In this document: positions 18,950-27,439 of the stretch, one piece after another
How the letters are laid out: each line of letters opens with the position of its first letter
How positions within the stretch are numbered: position 1 is the first letter of the stretch
NCBI GenBank assembly: GCA_002353815.1
Contig: DEKK01000003.1
Span: 138,481-202,480, forward strand
Origin: Bifidobacteriaceae bacterium UBA2724
Lineage (GTDB): Bacteria; Actinomycetota; Actinomycetes; Actinomycetales; Bifidobacteriaceae
Direction: 5' to 3'
DNA: 64,000 nt
The notes under the pieces: generated by a model
Seen by the model: the letters and a program-made list of their open reading frames with translations, nothing else
What the model was told of the DNA's origin: nothing
The model's database searches: none
Made by a program: the position numbers and the translations under genes

Positions 18950-18979
18950 GGCGGTCGGATTTTATCCGGCCGCCTTTTT
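18950..18979 (+). terminator. Rho-independent terminator without an assigned upstream gene
   Basis: GGCGGTCGGAT pairs with ATCCGGCCGCC (11 pairs including one G-U) around a three-base loop, followed by TTTTT. It is a textbook terminator on the plus strand, but the nearest plus-strand gene ends 760 bases upstream. A short transcript probably starts between 18200 and 18900. Confidence 0.8.
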
Positions 18980-19236
18980 CGTATTGGTGCGCAGGCGCCG
19001 GGATGCCCGCATCTGAGGTCGCGGCATCCGATGCCCTGTCTGCATTGCCCTCTTTGCAATGTCCTGTCTGCCAACGGCATGCAAACGCGCGGCGCTCGCG
19101 GTGTGCAGGCGGCGGGCGACGCAATGCCGCGGTCCCACGCAATGCCGCCGTCTAATATGGGTGGCGGAAACGAACAACGGCATCCTCTCGGGTGCGGATC
19201 CACACGGCGGGCAGTCGCGCCGCGAAAGGTGATGAC

Positions 19237-20601
19237 ATGGCAGGCAAGCTTTCAGACGATAACGCGTCGATTCACGAAACCCAGGGCGTCGTGGGCGCAC
19301 CGTCCCCGCAATCCCCGGTGTCGGAATTCGTCGAAGGGCAATCGCGCGAGGGCGAAGAGGCGCTCGCCGCGCTGCTCGATCCCGCCACGCATCTTCCCCA
19401 GAGCTTCGACCCGGCGACTGGATACACCGATGCACAGCTGCGGGCCATTCGCCATCACCTGCACCAGTTCCCCGAGCCCGGATTCCATGAGACGCGCACC
19501 ACGGCGTATCTTGCATCCGTCATGAAACAGATCGGCATCCCCGTGCTCTCCACGCCGAAGCTCGAAACCGGGCTGGTCGCGCGCATCACGGGGTCGCGCC
19601 CCGGCCCGCACATCATGCTGAGGGCGGACATCGACGGCCTTCCCGTCACCGAAAGCACCGGATTGGCCTGTGTATCGCAGCTCGACGGACGCATGCACGC
19701 CTGCGGTCACGACCTGCATATGACCTATCTCATCGGCGCCGCATCCCAGCTGGCTTCGCCCGCCGTTCGCGACGGACTGGCGGGCACCGTGGACGTGCTG
19801 TTCCAGCCTGCCGAGGAAACCAGCCTGGGGGCGCTCCACGTCATCGACGCCGTGATTGACAACGGCGCCATCGAACAGGGCGGCGCCGGCAAGCTCGACG
19901 CCGTGATCGGCGCGCATAACATGCCGGATTGGAAGCCCGACGAAATCGCCGTGGGCACCGATCCGATGATGGCGTGCACCATCCGTTTCGGGGTCAGGCT
20001 CCATGCGCAGGGCGCGCATGGCGCCCGTCCCGAATCGGGCACCGGCCCCATCGAGGCGATGGCCACCATGATCACGTCGCTGCAGACCATCGTGAGCCGC
20101 AATGTGGCGCCGCTTCATCCGGCGGTGGTGTCGGTCACCAGCGTGCATGCGGGGCAGGTGTGGAACGTGATTCCCGCCGAAGCGGAATTCATCGGCACGG
20201 CCCGCGTCTTTTCATCCGAGGACGCCCAGCTGGTGCATGACCGGTTTTTCGCCATCGTCACCAACATCGCGGCAGCCTACGGCATCACCGCCGACATCGA
20301 TTGGCCGCACGCGCAGCCGGTCATGGTGTCCGACCCCGTCCTCGGCGCGGCCATGGCCGACGATGTGCGCACCGGCGGCTACGCCACGCTGGCACCCATC
20401 GTGCAGCAGATGCCTGGTGAGGATTTTTCGGAATTCGCCCAGTGCGCCCCGGTACTTTTCGCATTCATCGGCTCCAACGGCCGCGACGACCGCCATTACA
20501 TCCATTCGCCCAAGTTCGTGGGGCTTGACTCCTCGATTCCCACCGGTGCGGCATTCTATGAGCACGCGGCGCGCATGGTGCTGCGCAAACTCGCCGCGTA
20601 A
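19237..20601 (+). CDS. M20-family amidohydrolase (N-acyl-aminoacylase/hippurate hydrolase type)
   Basis: 454 residues. ATG 19237 follows GCGAAAGGTGATGAC. The motifs HHLHQFPEPGFHE, RADIDGLPVTE, HACGHDLHM and FQPAEE are the M20D metal-binding and catalytic blocks; the dimerisation (lid) domain starts near GVRLHAQGAHGARPE; and the last metal ligand lies near PGEDFSEFAQ. It should be a cytoplasmic two-metal enzyme removing acyl groups from amino acids or related amides; the substrate is not readable. It is convergent with the formamidase-type gene. The first 65 residues are a poorly conserved extension rather than a signal peptide. Confidence 0.9.
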   Translation: MAGKLSDDNASIHETQGVVGAPSPQSPVSEFVEGQSREGEEALAALLDPATHLPQSFDPATGYTDAQLRAIRHHLHQFPEPGFHETRTTAYLASVMKQIGIPVLSTPKLETGLVARITGSRPGPHIMLRADIDGLPVTESTGLACVSQLDGRMHACGHDLHMTYLIGAASQLASPAVRDGLAGTVDVLFQPAEETSLGALHVIDAVIDNGAIEQGGAGKLDAVIGAHNMPDWKPDEIAVGTDPMMACTIRFGVRLHAQGAHGARPESGTGPIEAMATMITSLQTIVSRNVAPLHPAVVSVTSVHAGQVWNVIPAEAEFIGTARVFSSEDAQLVHDRFFAIVTNIAAAYGITADIDWPHAQPVMVSDPVLGAAMADDVRTGGYATLAPIVQQMPGEDFSEFAQCAPVLFAFIGSNGRDDRHYIHSPKFVGLDSSIPTGAAFYEHAARMVLRKLAA

Positions 20602-20661
20602 CCTGCCGCGTTGCCCTCTGCGCAACCCGCCGCGTTGCGTTTGCGCTGCGGCGACACCGCT

Positions 20662-21885
20662 TTACATTTCCGTCGCCGCGGCGCACGCGACGGAGCGCGG
20701 CATCCGGCAATGCACCCCCATCACGATGTCCACCGCCTCCGAGATCGAGAAATCCGCCGCCGCGCTGAGGAACGCATATGCATGTTCGGCGTCCATGCGG
20801 GCGTAGCGCTCCAGGCAGCAGAGGGATTCGCGCACGCATTCCTGCAGCGCGCCATCGATGCTGTCGGCGCGCCCGGTCGTGACGATGTCGTGATCCGTCA
20901 CGATGAACGGGCCATGCAGATTCCCGAACGTCGCGCGGAATTCCTCGCCTCCGACGACGCTCACGGTCAGCTTGGCGGTCAGCGACGCCTCCATGGCGGT
21001 CAGCGCGACCTCCCCGTCCCCTTGCGCGAAATGGGGGTCGCCCACATAGAATCCCGCTCCGTCGACCTGCACGGGAAGATACAGGGTCGTCCCTTCCGTC
21101 AGCAGTTTGATGTCGATGTTTCCGCCGAAATCCCCCGGCGGAATCGTGCTTCTCACCTCCGCGCCCGGCAATGGAGTCACGCCCATGATCCCCAGGAACG
21201 GATGCAGTTCGAACCCCGCGACGTTCTCCGGGAGCCTTTCGTCGCACCGGAGCACCCCGTCGCGCGCGATGTCATACAGCGGTGCATGGGGCGCGGTGCC
21301 CGCAAGGTTGCTCACCGCGTCCGGCCCTTTGCGTTCCATGATGCCCATGAGTGCCGGTTCGCCGCCATGCGTGGCGTCGACGATCTGCCGCGCGAAGATG
21401 CTGGTGACCGCCCTGCCGCCCCGCGGCATGAGGCCGGGCAGCACTCCACGCCCGTGGCGGTTGGAGATCACGCCATAAGGCACGCGGGGCGTGAGTCTGT
21501 CGATGTCGATCCTCAGCCAATCGCCTGCGGCCGCCCCTCTTACCTCGATGGGGCGCGTGATGATATGCGGCCCTGCGCCGTGCACATGCACGCCGTTGTC
21601 TGCCACGTCCATTGCTTCGGCCGGCACGTCGCACGGCGCGACTCCCTGCGCGGTGAAGAAGCGAAGCGGGTCACGCCCCTGGTCTTCGAGCAGGCCTTCG
21701 TGGCTCAGTGTGTCGATGGTGATGTGCATCCCCGGCTCAATGGTGCATGCGGGAGACGTCTCCGGGGTGGGGAGCGTTCCCCACAATGAGTGCGACGCAT
21801 CGCAGATGAGATGCGCGCCGCTGCATTCACTGGCGCATTCGGTGCTGTTGCATTTATCGGTGGTGCATTCGTTGGTGGAGGTCAT
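20662..21885 (-). CDS. Acetamidase/formamidase family protein
   Basis: 407 residues, full length. Family marks visible in order are the N-terminal TIDTLSHEG segment, GPHIITRPIEVRGA, SNRHGRGVLPG, LGIMGV, STIPPGDFGGNIDIKLL and the GDPHFAQGDGEVALTAMEA block that carries the metal and active-site residues. Members hydrolyse formamide or short amides to ammonia and the acid. The extreme N-terminus is a Cys/Thr-rich non-conserved stretch (CTTDKCNSTECASEC), possibly a wrong start or an extra metal site. A GntR regulator lies 159 bases upstream on the same strand and is the obvious candidate controller, suggesting nitrogen scavenging from amides. Confidence 0.9.
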   Translation of the reverse strand: MTSTNECTTDKCNSTECASECSGAHLICDASHSLWGTLPTPETSPACTIEPGMHITIDTLSHEGLLEDQGRDPLRFFTAQGVAPCDVPAEAMDVADNGVHVHGAGPHIITRPIEVRGAAAGDWLRIDIDRLTPRVPYGVISNRHGRGVLPGLMPRGGRAVTSIFARQIVDATHGGEPALMGIMERKGPDAVSNLAGTAPHAPLYDIARDGVLRCDERLPENVAGFELHPFLGIMGVTPLPGAEVRSTIPPGDFGGNIDIKLLTEGTTLYLPVQVDGAGFYVGDPHFAQGDGEVALTAMEASLTAKLTVSVVGGEEFRATFGNLHGPFIVTDHDIVTTGRADSIDGALQECVRESLCCLERYARMDAEHAYAFLSAAADFSISEAVDIVMGVHCRMPRSVACAAATEM

Positions 21886-22044
21886 GAGGTGCCGCCTTGT
21901 GTTGGTGTGGGTTTGGTGCTGTCTGCCGGGCGATGCCGGCCATGTGCCGGTTGCCGGTCCCGGGCCGTGCTGGTTGTGCTGTGAGATGGACGTGCGGTCA
22001 TGGTGGTCGCGCGGCCAGGTTGGTCGCGCGGACGGGGCCGCGCG

Positions 22045-22800
22045 TCAGACGTCATGGCGGTGCGGCGGGGCGGAGATGCTCAGCGTTTCGATGACCCGCA
22101 GATGGTTCCTCATCTGGCGTTCCGCCTCGTTGGCGTCATGGTCCTTGATGGCGCGGTAGATCCTGCGGTGTCCCATCAGCGATTCTTCCCTGGCGTGCAG
22201 CGTGCTGTGCGACACGAGACGGGCGTTGCGCGTTGCCTCGTTGGCATAGCCGAGGAGCGACACCATGAGCGAATTCCCGGTGCTGCGTGCGATCGACAGG
22301 TGGAACTCCATGTCCGTGCGCAGCGATTCGGTGGGGGAGACATGGACGTTCGTGCCATCGATGATCTGCTCAAGCATGACAAGGTCCGCCTCCGTGGCCT
22401 TGATGGCACTCAGCGCGGCGATGCCGGGCTCGATGATCGACCTGAGCTCCGAGGCGTCGACGATCTCGAACTTGTCTTCGGGCAGTTTCTGCTGCATCCG
22501 CAGTGCGTAGGCACGAGGCCCCAGCACGATGGTACCGGAACCCCATCGCCGCGACACATATTGCAGCTTTTCGAGATGCGCCACGGCCGTGCGCACGGTG
22601 TTGCGGGACAACCCGTAGGCGTTGGCCATGAGGCGTTCGGGTGGCAGCTTCTCGCCCGGTGCGAACGTTCCGTTGAGAATCTGACGCTCCAGGAAAGCCT
22701 CGAATTGCGCTGATTTGCTGTGTCCGGGCTTCGGCGAGAAGTCCTCGCCCGGCGGCAGATGGGTCCCGCCGCCGTCTGACTGCCGTGGTGCCTGTGCCAT
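22045..22800 (-). CDS. GntR/FadR-family transcriptional regulator (FCD domain)
   Basis: 251 residues. The winged HTH is at about residues 30-95 (LERQILNGTFAPGEKLPPE, MANAYGLSRNTVRTAVAHLE, SRRWGSGT), followed by an all-helical FCD ligand domain with the conserved FHLSIARSTGN and the HRRIYRAIKDHDANEAERQMRNH end. FCD proteins bind metals and small carboxylates, and mostly repress. It lies upstream of the formamidase gene and divergent from the YoaK-type gene. The 407-base divergent region contains repeated ACCAAY half-sites that suit a GntR operator. Confidence 0.92.
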   Translation of the reverse strand: MAQAPRQSDGGGTHLPPGEDFSPKPGHSKSAQFEAFLERQILNGTFAPGEKLPPERLMANAYGLSRNTVRTAVAHLEKLQYVSRRWGSGTIVLGPRAYALRMQQKLPEDKFEIVDASELRSIIEPGIAALSAIKATEADLVMLEQIIDGTNVHVSPTESLRTDMEFHLSIARSTGNSLMVSLLGYANEATRNARLVSHSTLHAREESLMGHRRIYRAIKDHDANEAERQMRNHLRVIETLSISAPPHRHDV

Positions 22801-22852
22801 GTGAGCCGCCCTTCCGCATCAGCAACACGCGCGTGCGTTGCAGAAAATGTCG

Positions 22853-23157
22853 AACCAATCAACAGACTACGGGCGGGGAATTACGCGCAGTCTCTTCTAT
22901 TGTTTCGTGATTTTCGAAAATTGGTACTAAAAACAGAGCCCATGCGGTACCTCTGTGGCCGTGCCTAGCGTGGCGGGGCTGACGCGGCCATCGGCGGGAG
23001 CCGCATGAATCCAAGCGAGCGCGGTGCGCGGGGTGCCGCGATGGCCCGCGCATGCCGTCTGGTGTGAACCAATTAATACCGAAATGTGCCGGAAACCCCT
23101 TGCGAAACCTTGCGTCTGAAAACCAACGCTTCAGTTGGTAGCTGAGATTCAACCAAC
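22853..23157. promoter_or_regulatory. Cluster of ACCAAY/RTTGGT half-sites, candidate GntR operators
   Basis: Six half-sites lie between the divergent GntR and YoaK-type genes: AACCAAT at 22853, ATTGGT at about 22920, AACCAAT at 23067, AACCAAC at 23121, AGTTGGT at 23133 and AACCAAC at 23151. The last three form ACCAAC-N6-GTTGGT-N11/12-ACCAAC. The site around 22921 (TTGGTACTAA) is one base from a palindrome. This resembles FadR-type operators built on TGGT/ACCA; ownership by the adjacent regulator is inferred. Confidence 0.5.
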
Positions 23158-23207
23158 TCCGCGGCGCAACCGCCGCGCGGTTGTCGCAACGAAAGGAAGG
23201 CGGGGAC

Positions 23208-23990
23208 GTGACCGGAGGCGATGCACATTCCGTGGCACACACCATTGACGGGCGGCACACGGCGGAGGGCGGCGTCACGAGGGCCGAGTCCATGGCCGCC
23301 GGCGGCGCGATGCATTCGGACACTGCGGTGATGCTGGTCGCCACCTTCGGCACCGGCATCATCGACGCCATCGGATACCTGGGTTTCGACCGCATCTTCA
23401 CCGCCAACATGACGGGCAACGTCATCGTGCTGGGCATGGGGCTCGCCGGCAACGATCTGCCCGTGGTCAGTCCGCTTGTCGCGCTCGCGGCGTTTTTCTG
23501 CGGCGCGCTGCACACCGGGCGGTTTCTCGCGGGTGTGCCCAAGGGCTGGTCGCGCAAGATCCGCTGGGTGTTCATGGGCGAGGCGGCGGCGCTGGCTGCG
23601 ATCGGCGTTGCGCTGATGGGGGCCGATCTCCAGCCCGAATCCGTGCAGCTGTATGTGTTCACGGCGCTCATTGCCTATGTGCTCGGGGTGCAGGCCTGCG
23701 CCGCACGCAAGGTCGGCGTCAAGGATGTGACGACTGTCGTCGTGACGTCGACGATTGTGGGATTGGCATCGGAATCCCGTGCCGCCGGCGGGGGCGGGGA
23801 AGGGGGTGCGCGGAAATTCGCCGCCGTCGTGTCGATTTCGCTCGGCGCTCTTGTCGGCGGTGCGTTGCACCGCGTCGGCGATTGCTACGGCGTCTTCGCC
23901 ACGGCGGCCGTCATTGCAGCCGTCGCGCTCATGGGCCGCTCCCGTGAACGTCACGAGGCCGATTCATCCGGCGCGCAGACCCACGGCTGA
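23208..23990 (+). CDS. YoaK-type (DUF1275) membrane protein
   Basis: 260 residues from GTG 23208, preferred because AAAGGAAGG precedes it by seven bases; an in-frame TTG at 23181 is less likely. After a 45-residue polar start, six or so hydrophobic helices follow. The motif TGIIDAIGYLGF-RIFTANMTGN is the family signature. Later helices include AALAAIGVALMG and YVLGVQACAARKVGVKDVTTVVVTSTI. The function of YoaK proteins is unknown; they are inner-membrane proteins often near stress or redox genes. Here it is divergent from a GntR regulator and may be under its control. Confidence 0.88.
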   Translation: MTGGDAHSVAHTIDGRHTAEGGVTRAESMAAGGAMHSDTAVMLVATFGTGIIDAIGYLGFDRIFTANMTGNVIVLGMGLAGNDLPVVSPLVALAAFFCGALHTGRFLAGVPKGWSRKIRWVFMGEAAALAAIGVALMGADLQPESVQLYVFTALIAYVLGVQACAARKVGVKDVTTVVVTSTIVGLASESRAAGGGGEGGARKFAAVVSISLGALVGGALHRVGDCYGVFATAAVIAAVALMGRSRERHEADSSGAQTHG

Positions 23991-24131
23991 AAACCCGCAG
24001 CCGATAACCGCTCGACCGCGGCGATTCGGATCCGAGGCATTCGCCCCGGTGCCACGTCCAAGACTCGCGGCATCCAGCCTTGCCCCGATGCCTTGGCCTC
24101 GAAGGTGCGGATCCAGCTTTTCGGCGGCGCG

Positions 24132-24638
24132 TCAGGCGGCGCTGGCCACGATTTCGTCGTAGAGGCGGGGCAGCCGCCGCTGCCGCGCCTCCACAGTCTT
24201 GAGTTCGCATTCCCACACCACGATGACGTGCCATCCGGCGGATTCCAGCTCGGCGTGCTGTTTCTCGTCGCGCGCCTTGTTGCGCATGAGCTTGGTCGTC
24301 CAGAATTCCACGTTGGATTTCGGGATCTTGCAGTCGCCGCAGTCATGCATGTGCCAGAAGCACCCGTTGATGAACACGATGGTGTGGTATTTGGGCAGCA
24401 CGATGTCGGGGTGGCCGGGGTAGCGCTTGTCGTTTTTGCGAAACCTCAGCCCGCGCGAGAACAGATACGACCGCGTGAGTGTTTCGATCGACGTGTCTTT
24501 GCCGCGGATCTGGCTCATGATGTAGCTGCGCGACCCGCGAGCGTATCCGGATTCCTGGGCCTTGCGATCCGCCGCGCGGTCGGCTTTCTGCGCTTTCGTC
24601 ATGCGCTTGCGGCGGTGCGATGCAGGTGAGGCGCACAT
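24132..24638 (-). CDS. vsr: Very short patch repair endonuclease (Vsr)
   Basis: 168 residues; start at 24638 with AAAGGAC close upstream. The Vsr pattern is complete: SYIMSQIRGKDTSIETL, RFRKNDKRYPGHPDIVLP (catalytic Asp), FINGCFWHMHDC (zinc and catalytic His/Cys) and ELESAGWHVIVVWECEL. Vsr nicks T:G mismatches left by deamination of 5-methylcytosine and normally travels with a Dcm-type cytosine methylase. None is present within this window, so it is an orphan here. The basic N-terminal extension (RRKRMTKAQKADRAADRKA) is non-conserved. Confidence 0.93.
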   Translation of the reverse strand: MCASPASHRRKRMTKAQKADRAADRKAQESGYARGSRSYIMSQIRGKDTSIETLTRSYLFSRGLRFRKNDKRYPGHPDIVLPKYHTIVFINGCFWHMHDCGDCKIPKSNVEFWTTKLMRNKARDEKQHAELESAGWHVIVVWECELKTVEARQRRLPRLYDEIVASAA

Positions 24639-24867
24639 GACTGTCCTTTCGGTCCGATCTGAAGGTTGCTGGGGCTTGGGCGGTCATCCATGCGTCGCGT
24701 ATGGCATCCGGATGACCGTGGCGGGCTTCCCTTTCATCATGGTAGGCCGCCGGTGCGGACGGCGTAGCGGGTGCCGTCCGCCGGGCTTTCTCCATAGCTG
24801 GGTCGCACGTAGCCGAGGGCGAGTATCGTGGGCTGTTGTTGGTGGCCTTGATGGCGGGAGGTGAATC

Positions 24868-25882
24868 GTGGGGCATGCGAGGGGCGCACGGCACGCTGAA
24901 CGGCGCAGTCATCGCGGCACTGCAATCGCCGTCATGGCCGCGATGTGCGTCTGCGCGCTCGTCGTCTGCGGCGCGGTTGTCTGGCGTGTCAGGTCGCGTG
25001 CCGAGAGCTCGCCGTCCGCCGCAGAATCCGCGCCAACGCAGGATTCGGCCGTGTCCTCCAGCCCGTCGTTAGGGTCGTCGTTAGGATCGGCGTCCGACGC
25101 GGCCACGGGCGAGGCCAGTCCCACGACCACGGCAGACCCGTCGCCCTATGCCGATGCGCTCGACACCCTGACCCAGCAGCTGAGCACTATGATCGCCGGC
25201 TATGACGGCACCTGGTCCATATATGTACAGACTCTTGCCGATGGCGAGGAGGCCAGCATCGGCAGCGCCAGCACGTATTCGGCAAGCGTCATCAAACTGT
25301 TCGTGTTGCAGGCCGTCGAGCGCCAGATCGAAGATGGCGAGCTCGAGGAAACGGATGAGGTGGATTCCCTGCTCACGCAGATGATCACCGTGAGCTCGAA
25401 CGACGCGACGAACGAGCTGATCGAGCTGCTGGGGGAGGGCGACGCACAGTCGGGACTCGACATCGTCAACGAGCTCGACGAGCAGCTGGGGTATTCGGAT
25501 ACCACGATGACGGAGCTCATAGGGCTGTCCAACGGAAACCCCCAGGAAGAAACAGACCTCGGTCACCGACGCCGGACGCCTTCTGGCCGCCATATATAAC
25601 GGAACGTGTGTGAATTCCGACGCCAGCGACCGCATGGTTGCGCTTCTCAAGGCGCAGACGCGCACGTCCAAGATCCCCGCCGGGGTGCCGGGCGGCACCG
25701 TCACGGCCAACAAAACGGGTGAGATCACCGGCGTGGAGAACGACGCCGCAATCGTCTGGACCGGCGGTTCGACCGATCACGTGCTCGTCGTGTTCAGCTC
25801 CGACGTGCCGGACTCCGACGTCGCCCAGGAGCGCATCGCTGCCATATCGACGGCGGTATGGGACGCGTTGTCGACGTTATAA
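24868..25882 (+). pseudogene. Class A beta-lactamase-like serine hydrolase, frameshifted
   Basis: GTG 24868 follows GGGAGGTGAATC. The first frame gives a cytoplasmic tail, a membrane anchor (about residues 18-40), a Ser/Ala/Thr-rich linker, the SASVIK (SxxK) motif and the SSN motif, then stops early. The remainder, including TSVTDAGRLLAAIYNGT and NKTGEI (KTG motif), continues in the next frame from about 25550 to 25882. Removing one A in GAAGAAACAG (about 25540-25550) fuses the two into a protein of about 337 residues with all three active-site motifs. The likely role is a membrane-anchored DD-peptidase or beta-lactamase-like enzyme. A true pseudogene or a sequence error is possible. Confidence 0.7.
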
Positions 25883-25968
25883 TCGCGGTCGAATGCAAAT
25901 GTTAAGGCGTGTGGCATAATGAGTAAGGCATTTTTTCCACACCAAGCACATTTTGATAGGTGAATAAC

Positions 25969-26532
25969 GTGGCACAGACATCTAACGACATCAAGAACGG
26001 TTCCGTCATCAATCTCGATGGCAAGCTGTGGCAGGTCATCAAGTTCCAGCATGTGAAGCCGGGCAAGGGCCCCGCCTTCGTGCGCACCACTATCAAGGAC
26101 GTCATCTCCGGAAAGATCGTCGACAAGACCTTCAACGCCGGCATCAAGATGGAATTCGAAACCGTTGACAACAGCACGCTGCAGTTCTCGTACCGCGACG
26201 GCGACAACCTCGTGTTCATGGACATGACCACCTTCGAGCAGACCATGATTCCCGCATCGCTCCTCGGCGACAAAGAGAAGTACCTGCTCGAGGGCACCGA
26301 TTGCATCGTGTCTTCCCATGACGGCACCCCGATTTCCGTCGAACTCCCGGCAAACGTGACGCTCACCGTCACCCACACCGAGCCCGGCCTGCAGGGTAAC
26401 CGTTCCAACGCCGGCACCAAGCCCGCCACCGTTGAGACCGGCGCCGAGATCCAGGTTCCGCTTTTCATCAACGAAGGCGACAAGGTCAAGGTGAACACCG
26501 AAGACGGTTCTTACGTCGGCCGCGAGAACTGA
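25969..26532 (+). CDS. efp: Translation elongation factor P
   Basis: 187 residues from GTG 25969, with TAGGTG six bases upstream. It is complete, with the KOW-like N-domain, and the tip loop HVKPGKGPAF places Lys33 at the position modified in many bacteria. The C-terminal OB signature reads GLQGNRSNAGTKPATVETGAEIQVPLFI. EF-P relieves ribosome stalling at polyproline stretches. It is followed 86 bases later by nusB, and the two are probably co-transcribed. Confidence 0.97.
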   Translation: MAQTSNDIKNGSVINLDGKLWQVIKFQHVKPGKGPAFVRTTIKDVISGKIVDKTFNAGIKMEFETVDNSTLQFSYRDGDNLVFMDMTTFEQTMIPASLLGDKEKYLLEGTDCIVSSHDGTPISVELPANVTLTVTHTEPGLQGNRSNAGTKPATVETGAEIQVPLFINEGDKVKVNTEDGSYVGREN

Positions 26533-26618
26533 TCATGCCGTTCGCGGCATGACGTCGGTTATCGCTCAGGTTCGCATTCGGTTGTCGGTGTCGGCATCGG
26601 GAAAGGCAGGAGTTCACA

Positions 26619-27299
26619 ATGGCTCGTTCGACCGCTCGCAGGAGGGCGCTCAACACCCTGTACGAGGCAGATGAGAAGAATCAGGACATTTCGTCGCTCG
26701 TCCAGGAACGCATTGCATATCCCGGTGCCCAGACTCCGCTTCCGGAGTACGCTATCGAGATCTGCAATGGCGTCGCGGAGCATCGCAAGACGATTGACCG
26801 CATGCTCAACAGCTATTCCGATAAGTGGACCGTCGGGCGCATGTCGGTAATCGACCGCAACATCCTGCGCATTGGCGTCTGGGAGATCAAATACAACGAC
26901 GAGGTCCCCGATGGCGTCGCCATCGATGAAGCCCTGTCACTTGCCAAGACACTGAGCGACGATGGGGCGCCGTCCTTTATCCACGCGTTGCTTTCCGCTG
27001 TGTCGGCGCATAAGAACGATTACGACCAGAACGATTCCGAACAGTCCGAAGATTCGGAACACGCGGAATCGGAACCGGCGGAATCGGAACCCGCCGATGG
27101 CGATTCGGAACCGGCAGAGGCACCAGCAGCAGCGGAGGCTCCGGCCGCCGATGATGTTTCCGACGCCGCGGAATCCGATGACACGATCGACGCTCCGGCG
27201 CAGTTCGACACTGAGGCGGGGGACACACCCGCCGATTCCGGCAGACCGGAAGAATCCGCTGATGCCGAACAGCCTGACGACAAGCCGTCGGAAGGTTGA
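26619..27299 (+). CDS. nusB: NusB antitermination protein with long acidic C-terminal tail
   Basis: 226 residues. The first 135 are a normal NusB fold (MARSTARRRALNTLYEADEK, WTVGRMSVIDRNILRIGVWE, DGVAIDEALSLAKTLSDD, FIHALLSAV). NusB binds boxA RNA with S10 in rRNA transcription. The last 85 residues are an Asp/Glu/Ser/Pro/Ala-rich disordered tail made of loose repeats of ESEPAES and EAPAAAE, which typical NusB lacks. A ribosome site (GGCAGGAG) lies upstream of ATG 26619. Confidence 0.95.
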   Translation: MARSTARRRALNTLYEADEKNQDISSLVQERIAYPGAQTPLPEYAIEICNGVAEHRKTIDRMLNSYSDKWTVGRMSVIDRNILRIGVWEIKYNDEVPDGVAIDEALSLAKTLSDDGAPSFIHALLSAVSAHKNDYDQNDSEQSEDSEHAESEPAESEPADGDSEPAEAPAAAEAPAADDVSDAAESDDTIDAPAQFDTEAGDTPADSGRPEESADAEQPDDKPSEG

Positions 27300-27314
27300 T
27301 TCCATGATTTTCAC

Positions 27315-27348
27315 AGACCCGTTGCTTTGTGCTCGGGTCTTTATTTTT
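27315..27348 (+). terminator. Rho-independent terminator after nusB
   Basis: AGACCCG pairs with CGGGTCT across a 12-base loop and is followed by TTATTTTTG. It lies 16 bases after the nusB stop and 90 bases before carA, so it ends the efp-nusB unit, or could attenuate read-through into carA. Confidence 0.75.
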
Positions 27349-27439
27349 GCCGTGTCCCGCCATGGACGCGGCTGTCGCGCGCCGTTATCCGAACGGATGC
27401 GTATAGTTGTAAAGAATGATTCCATAACGACGAGGGGCC

